DNA of 20,862 nucleotides. Origin: Bacteroidales bacterium. Its GTDB lineage: Bacteria; Bacteroidota; Bacteroidia; Bacteroidales; WCHB1-69. Each line of letters opens with the position of its first letter. Position 1 is the first letter of the stretch. The translations under genes were made by a program, and so were the position numbers. The stretch covers positions 1-20,862 of the forward strand of contig JAEEUY010000128.1 of the NCBI GenBank assembly GCA_016290715.1, read 5' to 3'. Below, one piece after another: positions 15,521-20,862 of this stretch. The notes under the pieces were generated by a model that worked only from the letters and a program-made list of their open reading frames with translations, searched no databases and was not told the origin of the DNA.

Positions 15521-15553
15521 TTTCAATTATTACATCTAAAATGCGTAATTTTG
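15521..15553 (+). promoter_or_regulatory. Probable phoH promoter
   Basis: TAATTTTG (15546-15553) fits TAnnTTTG; TTTC (15521-15524) lies 21 bases upstream, near the -33 position. The leader is about 20 nt before the ATG at 15577. Confidence 0.55.
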
Positions 15554-15576
15554 CACGCTTATTTTTATTTTGATTC

Positions 15577-16566
15577 ATGGAAAAGACAATATATATTGAC
15601 CAAGCCATCGTGGTTGGTATTTACGGGAAGAACAATCGCAATATTGACTTATTGCGCAATATTTATTCCAAGCTGAAGATCGTAGCTCGCGGGAATGAGT
15701 TAAAGATAATGGGAGCCGATGAAGAAGTAGCATTGTTTGAGTCCCGTTTTCAGTTATTATGTGCTCATTATGAGCATTTTGAAAGATTAACAGAAACCGA
15801 TATCCTCAATATTACCGCCAGCGAAGATGAACATTTCTATCTTTTGGACAGCAGCAAAGCCGGCGAGGATATCATTTTATACGGACGCGAAGGCAAAGTC
15901 ATCAAGGCCATCACTCCCAATCAGAAACGGTTGGTGGAGTGTTTGTCTCAAAACGACATGGTATTTGCCATCGGCCCAGCGGGGACCGGCAAAACCTATA
16001 CTTCTGTGGCTTTGGCAGTTAGAGCACTGAAAAACAAACAAATACGCCGAATAATTTTAACCCGGCCCGCTGTAGAAGCGGGAGAAAATCTGGGGTTCCT
16101 CCCCGGCGACTTGCGAGATAAGTTAGACCCCTACCTCCAACCCTTGTATGATGCCCTTCGTGATATGATGCCAATGCAAAAACTGCTCTCCTACATGGAA
16201 GACAAAACCATTGAAATTGCACCGTTAGCCTTTATGCGCGGACGCACTTTAGACAACGCTTACGTGATTTTGGATGAAGCTCAAAATGCCACCGAAAGCC
16301 AATTAAAGATGTTTTTGACAAGAATGGGGAAAAATGCCAAATTCTTTATCACTGGCGACATCACCCAAATCGACCTTCCTAAAAACCAATCATCCGGACT
16401 TATACAAGCCAGCAAAATCTTAAAAGATATCAAAGGAATCAAATTTATTTTTTTGGATAACAAAGATGTGGTGAGACACCACTTGGTAACCAAGATTATT
16501 CAATCGTATGAAAAATGGGAAAACAATCCTGAAAATAAATCAACAAATAAGAATAATTTTAAATAA
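15577..16566 (+). CDS. phoH: PhoH-like ATPase
   Basis: 329 residues, normal for the family. N-terminal domain (about 1-105) followed by the PhoH P-loop domain: Walker A GPAGTGKT (133-140), LTRPAVEAGENLGFLPGD (161-178), Walker B VILDEAQNA (230-238) and FITGDITQIDLP (257-268). The protein is a cytoplasmic NTPase related to helicase superfamily I and probably acts in RNA metabolism or stress; the exact role in Bacteroidetes is not settled. It has its own promoter and is followed by the sprE/porW-like gene, which carries another promoter-like box. Confidence 0.93.
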   Translation: MEKTIYIDQAIVVGIYGKNNRNIDLLRNIYSKLKIVARGNELKIMGADEEVALFESRFQLLCAHYEHFERLTETDILNITASEDEHFYLLDSSKAGEDIILYGREGKVIKAITPNQKRLVECLSQNDMVFAIGPAGTGKTYTSVALAVRALKNKQIRRIILTRPAVEAGENLGFLPGDLRDKLDPYLQPLYDALRDMMPMQKLLSYMEDKTIEIAPLAFMRGRTLDNAYVILDEAQNATESQLKMFLTRMGKNAKFFITGDITQIDLPKNQSSGLIQASKILKDIKGIKFIFLDNKDVVRHHLVTKIIQSYEKWENNPENKSTNKNNFK

Positions 16567-16573
16567 AAATCGT

Positions 16574-16581
16574 TATTTTTG
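16574..16581 (+). promoter_or_regulatory. Possible promoter (-7 box) of the sprE/porW-like operon
   Basis: TATTTTTG, an exact TAnnTTTG, lies 8 bp after the phoH stop. It covers the upstream TTG at 16579, so that TTG could not be the start of a transcript from this promoter. No clear -33 box. Confidence 0.45.
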
Positions 16582-16611
16582 CAGTTTTATTTTAATACAT
16601 ATAATAATACC

Positions 16612-19317
16612 TTGAAACACAACAATATACTCAAATTTATACAGTTATTCCTACTTTTTTCGATTATTGTTGGAATCAATTCGGGTTGCTCTACCCGAAA
16701 AAATACGCCAACCAATCGTGCTTGGCATAATATGACTTCCCGTTTTAATGTGAATTTCAATGGGAAAGAAGCCTTAAAACAAGGAGAAGAAGAATACAAA
16801 AAACTATGTAAGGATAACTATATCAATACATTACCAATCTATTACTATCCTCCTAAAGAAGAAATCACTTCCATCTATCCTACTATGGACAGAGTGATTG
16901 CCAAAGCCTCCAAATCTATTTACAAACACTCTATGTTTTTCAAGGGAAAAGAGTATGTAAAGCCCATTGACGATGCCTATCTGATGATGGGGAAGGCCTA
17001 TTTTTATAAGCAAGACTACATTCAAGCCCAGCGCATTTTCAGCTATATCGTCTCCACCCATAAAAATGGGAATTGTATAGAAGAAGCCATGGTTTGGAAC
17101 GCCCGTTGCGCGATGCAGCAGAACTATTTTGTACGTGCGGATGAGATTATCAATGAGGCCAAATATTATATTCAGAACAAAAAATCGAAAAAGTTAAATG
17201 TGCTGTATGCTGCAGCAGGCGCTGAATATCAAATGCGTGCCCCCGATGGTGAAACAGAAACTGCCATCAACTACTTGGATGACATTTTAAAAAATCATCC
17301 TAAAAAGGATTTGCGGGCCCGCACCTATTTCATTTTAGGGCAGCTATACGAAAAAATGGAACAACCTCGCGAAGCCAAGGATTATTTTCTGCTTGCCATC
17401 AAGAAAAGCACTTCTTATGAAATGGAATTCAATGCACGCATGCACCTTGCCGCCAACTATGATGGGACTCCTGCCAGCAAAGAGCAGATATTAAAGGAGT
17501 TGAATAAGATGCTGAAAGAAGAAAAGAATCTTGACTTCAAAGACCAGATTTATTATGCGATGTCGGAAATTGATCGGATAGATGACGACACGACTGCACG
17601 CATTAAGAATCTGGCCAAATCTGTCGCAGCCTACCAAAACAATGATTACCAACGCACTTATTCTTCGCTACAGTTAGCGGATTTGTATATGGATAAGGAA
17701 CAATATCCTCAGGCGAAAGCCTACTACGATACTGCCACACTATCTCTTCCTAAAAATTATCCGAATTACGATGCCATCATGAAAAAAGCGGAAATCCTTA
17801 CCGATTTGGTGGATAATTTGCAGTGTGTGGTGGTAGAAGACAGTCTGCAGCGCATTGCCAAGATGAGCGAGAAAGACCGTAACCGCTGGGTGCAAAATAA
17901 AATTGCGGAATATAAAAGAGAAAAAGAACGGCAGAAAAGAGAAGAAGAAGCGGTCAATGCAGCTTTACAAAATTCATTGGGCTATGCCAATATAAACTCC
18001 AATCTCAACAATAATAACTCGGGAAAATGGTATTTTTATAACTCCACCTTAATGTCGGCAGGCAAAACCGAATTCTTGCGCAGATGGGGGGCACGAAAAT
18101 TGGAAGACAATTGGCGGATAAGCAACAAACAGCAAATTTCTTTTGATGATCTGGCAGCATTGAACGACCCTAATGCGGCTTCAGCAGATACTTCCGAATA
18201 TGATGAAGACGGCAACCTGATTGTTAAAAGAGAGACTGACCCTGAAAAAGAGCGTTATTATACCCAAGATTTACCCTTGACGCCTGGCGCCATTGACACC
18301 TCCAACGAAAAGATTGCCAATGCTCTTTATCAAGCAGCCATCATCTATTTGGATTTGTTGAACGACAGAAAGCGGGGATGTGAAACCTTAGAAAAGTTCT
18401 ACGAACGCTTCCCTGACCATGACCTTACCCCGTCGGCACTATACTTGCTATATCGCAACTACCCCTACTTCGCAAAAGCGAAAGCAGAAACTCCCAAAAA
18501 CATCATTCTCACCAAGTACGCTGATACCGACTATGCCCGACTAATCAACGAGCCCGACTACTATGCCAAGTTAGCTGCCAAGAACAAGGAAATGGAGACC
18601 AAATATGAAGTGGTGTATGCTGATTTTGCCAACAAACAATGGAAAAAAGTGATTACCGCCGCCGAAGAGGCCATCCCATTATGCAACAACGAAGAGCTGA
18701 AATCGAAATATGCCTATCTTCGCGCCGTCGCTATCGGACAGGTAAAAGGAGAGAAAGAGTTAATCAGTGCCTTGCAATCCATTATTGCAGACTATGCCAA
18801 ATATGATGTGGCTGAATTGGCCCGCATCTACTTGTCGAACTTCAATGCTCCCGAAGTAGCACCTGCAGAAACGGCACAAAATGAACAAAATACTGACGAA
18901 AAAGAAGCTCAAAAGCAATCTGCCGAAGCAGCAAAAGAGAATCCTTTTGCGTTTGCTCCGGATGATTGGCACTACATTTCTTTAATTGTAAATGTTCATA
19001 AATGCAATGTGCAGAACCTGAAAACACTCATATCAGATTTCAACAAAGAATATTATAGTTTACAAAAGCTTACCCTAAACAGTTTTTACATCAATCAAGA
19101 TGAGCAAATCGTTAGCATTGCCCGCTTTAGGGGAAAGGATGCAGCGATGGATTATTATCATGCTATCCAAAATAACGATAAGTTTAAAGCTGATATTCTT
19201 GCCAAAAATATCACGGTCTATCCGATGAGTTCTGCTAATTATGGCACTTTTTATAAGCAAAAGGATAGCCGAAACGCATACGAAGAATTTTTCAATACGT
19301 ATTATTTAAATAAATAA
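16612..19317 (+). CDS. porW: SprE/PorW-like tetratricopeptide lipoprotein of the type IX secretion system
   Basis: 901 residues from the TTG at 16612, which gives a direct lipoprotein signal (KHNNILKFIQLFLLFSIIV, then GINSGC) with lipidated Cys26. The frame is open to a TTG at 16579, but that overlaps a promoter box. After the lipid anchor the motif TRKNTPTNRAWHNMTSRFN, followed by VNFNGKEAL, is characteristic of SprE/PorW. Several TPR units follow (about 120-155, 235-265, 345-375), then a charged middle region (about 430-460) and a C-terminal region (about 790-890) with HYISLIVN and FFNTYYLN that also fits the family. PorW/SprE is an outer-membrane lipoprotein that supports T9SS assembly, near the PorK/PorN ring. 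It is followed by bactofilin with 8 bp between. The symbol is by similarity. Confidence 0.85.
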   Translation: MKHNNILKFIQLFLLFSIIVGINSGCSTRKNTPTNRAWHNMTSRFNVNFNGKEALKQGEEEYKKLCKDNYINTLPIYYYPPKEEITSIYPTMDRVIAKASKSIYKHSMFFKGKEYVKPIDDAYLMMGKAYFYKQDYIQAQRIFSYIVSTHKNGNCIEEAMVWNARCAMQQNYFVRADEIINEAKYYIQNKKSKKLNVLYAAAGAEYQMRAPDGETETAINYLDDILKNHPKKDLRARTYFILGQLYEKMEQPREAKDYFLLAIKKSTSYEMEFNARMHLAANYDGTPASKEQILKELNKMLKEEKNLDFKDQIYYAMSEIDRIDDDTTARIKNLAKSVAAYQNNDYQRTYSSLQLADLYMDKEQYPQAKAYYDTATLSLPKNYPNYDAIMKKAEILTDLVDNLQCVVVEDSLQRIAKMSEKDRNRWVQNKIAEYKREKERQKREEEAVNAALQNSLGYANINSNLNNNNSGKWYFYNSTLMSAGKTEFLRRWGARKLEDNWRISNKQQISFDDLAALNDPNAASADTSEYDEDGNLIVKRETDPEKERYYTQDLPLTPGAIDTSNEKIANALYQAAIIYLDLLNDRKRGCETLEKFYERFPDHDLTPSALYLLYRNYPYFAKAKAETPKNIILTKYADTDYARLINEPDYYAKLAAKNKEMETKYEVVYADFANKQWKKVITAAEEAIPLCNNEELKSKYAYLRAVAIGQVKGEKELISALQSIIADYAKYDVAELARIYLSNFNAPEVAPAETAQNEQNTDEKEAQKQSAEAAKENPFAFAPDDWHYISLIVNVHKCNVQNLKTLISDFNKEYYSLQKLTLNSFYINQDEQIVSIARFRGKDAAMDYYHAIQNNDKFKADILAKNITVYPMSSANYGTFYKQKDSRNAYEEFFNTYYLNK

Positions 19318-19325
19318 CTTAAACC

Positions 19326-19721
19326 ATGGTAAAAATGAACGAAGTAGTTGGAAATCCTCAATTTAATGTCATTGCTGCAGGCACAACCATCGAAGGGAAT
19401 ATCGTTACCAATACGAGCTGCCGTATTGATGGCGCTATCAAAGGCAATGTAAAATGCAACGACCAAGTAGTAATTGGTGCAAATGGTTCTTTAGAAGGTG
19501 ATATTCAATGTGATAGCATTGAGATTGCCGGACGAGTTAAAGCCAACATCACAGCCAAAGATATGATTTCTTTGCGTGCTACCGCAGTTCTGGCGGGAGA
19601 CATTGTTTCTTCCAAATTAGCCATTGAACCGGGGGCTAATTTCATCGGAAACTGCCGTATCCAGAATGGCAAGGGTGGTGCCCCTATTATTCCACAGAAT
19701 AACGGTCCTGAAAAAAAATAG
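19326..19721 (+). CDS. Bactofilin (polymer-forming cytoskeletal protein)
   Basis: 131 residues from the ATG at 19326; a second ATG at 19335 is possible. Repeated short strands (GTTIEGNI, CRIDGAIKGNV, NGSLEGDIQCDSIEIAGRV, TAVLAGDI) form the right-handed beta-helix of the DUF583/bactofilin family, with flexible ends. Bactofilins polymerise without nucleotides and organise cell shape or envelope sites. The stop codon is directly followed by the atpZ start. Gene order SprE, bactofilin, AtpZ is, to my knowledge, common in Bacteroidetes. Confidence 0.93.
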   Translation: MVKMNEVVGNPQFNVIAAGTTIEGNIVTNTSCRIDGAIKGNVKCNDQVVIGANGSLEGDIQCDSIEIAGRVKANITAKDMISLRATAVLAGDIVSSKLAIEPGANFIGNCRIQNGKGGAPIIPQNNGPEKK

Positions 19722-19931
19722 ATGAAGGAAAAGAAAAATTGGAGTAGCGGCGCAAGTTACTCTGGTATGGCTTTTCAAATGGGAATAATTATCGCGGGTG
19801 GAACGTATGGAGGAGTAAAGTTAGACGACTGGTTAAACTTATCGCCTGTTTTTGTTATTATTTGCGCTTTAGCCTCTATCGCTTTGGCAATGTATGTTAT
19901 GATTCACAATTTATCGCAGAAAAAAAAGTAA
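19722..19931 (+). CDS. atpZ: AtpZ/AtpI-family small membrane protein
   Basis: 69 residues with two membrane segments (about 15-30: GMAFQMGIIIAGGTYGG, and about 40-60) and a short polar C-terminus. AtpZ/AtpI proteins accompany the F-type ATP synthase and aid its assembly or metal supply. The start follows the bactofilin stop without a gap (TAGATG). The ATP synthase genes that usually follow the next gene are replaced here by uvrC. Confidence 0.85.
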   Translation: MKEKKNWSSGASYSGMAFQMGIIIAGGTYGGVKLDDWLNLSPVFVIICALASIALAMYVMIHNLSQKKK

Positions 19932-19937
19932 TTCACC

Positions 19938-20336
19938 ATGGCTCAGAAAATTAAAATCTCAAAATATGCATTTCGGCTATTGGTATTCTCTATCATTATG
20001 ACTATTGCCGTAGTTCTCATGCAAATATTGCTCCCGCAATACGCCTCCCCTGCCCTTCCTTTCATTATCATCTTTTTTTTCTTTATTACCCTTTTCACGC
20101 TTTATGTTGTTTTGCGCGATGAGAGCCAACGCGAAGCCAGAAAATTTGTTTCAGGATACGTACTCTCCCGTACCGTCAAATTCATGTCCTGCCTGCTGTT
20201 CCTTCTGCTTTATCTTATTTTCAACAAAGAAGACAAATGGAATTTCGCGATTGCTTTCCTGATAATTTATTTCCTCTATGCAGGGTTTGAACTCTATATT
20301 ATCAAGAAAGAGAATGCAAAGTACGACCGCAAATAA
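19938..20336 (+). CDS. AtpI-like four-helix membrane protein
   Basis: 132 residues with four predicted membrane segments (about 11-32, 38-58, 80-97, 101-120), a charged loop (RDESQREARKF) and a Lys-rich tail. It begins 6 bp after atpZ. In Bacteroidetes a protein of this type usually lies between atpZ and atpB, so an accessory role in ATP synthase is likely from context; the sequence has no diagnostic motif. Its 3' end overlaps the start of uvrC by 23 bp. Confidence 0.78.
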   Translation: MAQKIKISKYAFRLLVFSIIMTIAVVLMQILLPQYASPALPFIIIFFFFITLFTLYVVLRDESQREARKFVSGYVLSRTVKFMSCLLFLLLYLIFNKEDKWNFAIAFLIIYFLYAGFELYIIKKENAKYDRK

Positions 20337-20862
20337 AATTCAGCTGATTCTTTCCACTCTCCCGACCAAACCGGGAGTTTATCGCTTTTTTGACGAAAAA
20401 GGAACGATTATTTATGTGGGAAAAGCGAAAAATCTGAAACGCCGTGTCTCCTCCTATTTTAATAAAAATCACGACTCTGCAAAAGTCCGACTGATGGTTT
20501 CCAAAATTCGCGACATCCAAACCACGATTGTGGATTCCGAATGGGAGGCTTTATTATTGGAAAACAGCATGATAAAGGAATATAAACCCCGCTACAATAT
20601 CATGCTGAAAGATGACAAAACCTACCCTTGGATTGCCGTTACCAAAGAAGACTATCCCCGCGTTTTCGCTACCCGCCAACCCGACAGGGCACACCAAGAC
20701 GTTTTCGGTCCCTACGCCTCAGTCAAATATATGAATGCCCTGCTCAACACGATTACCGAAATTTTTCCCATAAGAAGCTGCACCCTACTCCACAAATCCT
20801 CCCGCCCCTGTTTGAAATATCAATTGAAGAAATGCCCTGCCCCTTGCACCGATTATATCAGC
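20314..20862 (+). CDS. uvrC: Excinuclease ABC subunit C, N-terminal part (cut by window end)
   Basis: The ATG at 20314 opens a frame of 183 codons to the window end without a stop. Residues about 15-95 form the GIY-YIG nuclease domain (KPGVYRFFDEKG, IIYVGKAKNLKRRV, WEALLLENSMIKEYKPRYN). The region after it has DDKTYPWIAVT, FGPYAS and C-rich CLKYQLKKCPAPC, as in UvrC. UvrC makes both incisions in nucleotide excision repair together with UvrA and UvrB. The start overlaps the preceding membrane protein by 23 bp. No other start fits as well, as the family begins about 20 residues before the GVY motif. Complete length would be about 600 residues. Confidence 0.95.
   Translation, partial: MQSTTANKIQLILSTLPTKPGVYRFFDEKGTIIYVGKAKNLKRRVSSYFNKNHDSAKVRLMVSKIRDIQTTIVDSEWEALLLENSMIKEYKPRYNIMLKDDKTYPWIAVTKEDYPRVFATRQPDRAHQDVFGPYASVKYMNALLNTITEIFPIRSCTLLHKSSRPCLKYQLKKCPAPCTDYIS

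Noticed and set aside
15111..15539. 142-codon plus-strand frame overlapping the permease gene
   Set aside because: It is a shadow frame of the clear FtsX-type permease coding sequence, and it overlaps the phoH promoter region.

Overview
The window looks like a chromosomal segment of an AT-rich, anaerobic member of the Bacteroidales or a close relative, probably an uncultured or gut-type lineage. The evidence is: a primary sigma factor of the short Bacteroidetes type (no region 1.1) beginning MRQLNITKQ; TAnnTTTG promoter boxes upstream of several genes and almost no Shine-Dalgarno sequences; a SprE/PorW-like lipoprotein of the type IX secretion system (T9SS); Bacteroidetes-type surface proteins with FISUMP domains; a DUF5063-like protein; and a HydF maturase plus a membrane pyrophosphatase, which fit a fermentative, hydrogen-metabolising life style.

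Layout from left to right. 1-413: a non-coding, highly structured palindromic element and a 58-bp direct repeat, suggesting that the window starts inside a preceding copy. 473-4724 (minus): two neighbouring secreted FISUMP proteins, one of them a 999-residue modular fibre-like protein, ending in a strong terminator. 4725-5073: AT-rich spacer with two hairpins and the hppA terminator. 5074-7554 (minus): a divergent ion-pumping pyrophosphatase, HppA. 7555-7962: divergent promoter region. 7963-8826 (plus): the housekeeping sigma factor, with its own terminator.

8871-11448 (minus): a tightly packed operon of a DUF5063-like protein, a 91-aa coiled-coil protein, hydF and a TetR-type regulator. The regulator is split by a one-base frameshift in a run of nine A/T. 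11505-11981 (minus): two paralogous small cysteine-rich lipoproteins with their own promoter and terminator. 12028-12663 (minus): thymidine kinase, divergent from a plus-strand operon at 12758-15507 (acidic-linker protein, small outer-membrane beta-barrel, FtsX/LolC-type permease). Then come phoH and a second plus-strand group: sprE/porW-like lipoprotein, bactofilin, AtpZ, a four-helix AtpI-like protein and uvrC, which is cut by the window end.

Most of the window is conserved core. The best candidates for something new are the palindromic element at the left edge, the homopolymer-split regulator translationally coupled to hydF, the DUF5063-like and 91-aa partners of hydF, the twin cysteine lipoproteins, and the loss of the expected link between atpZ/atpI-like genes and the ATP synthase operon. 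I see no CRISPR array, insertion sequence, tRNA or rRNA.
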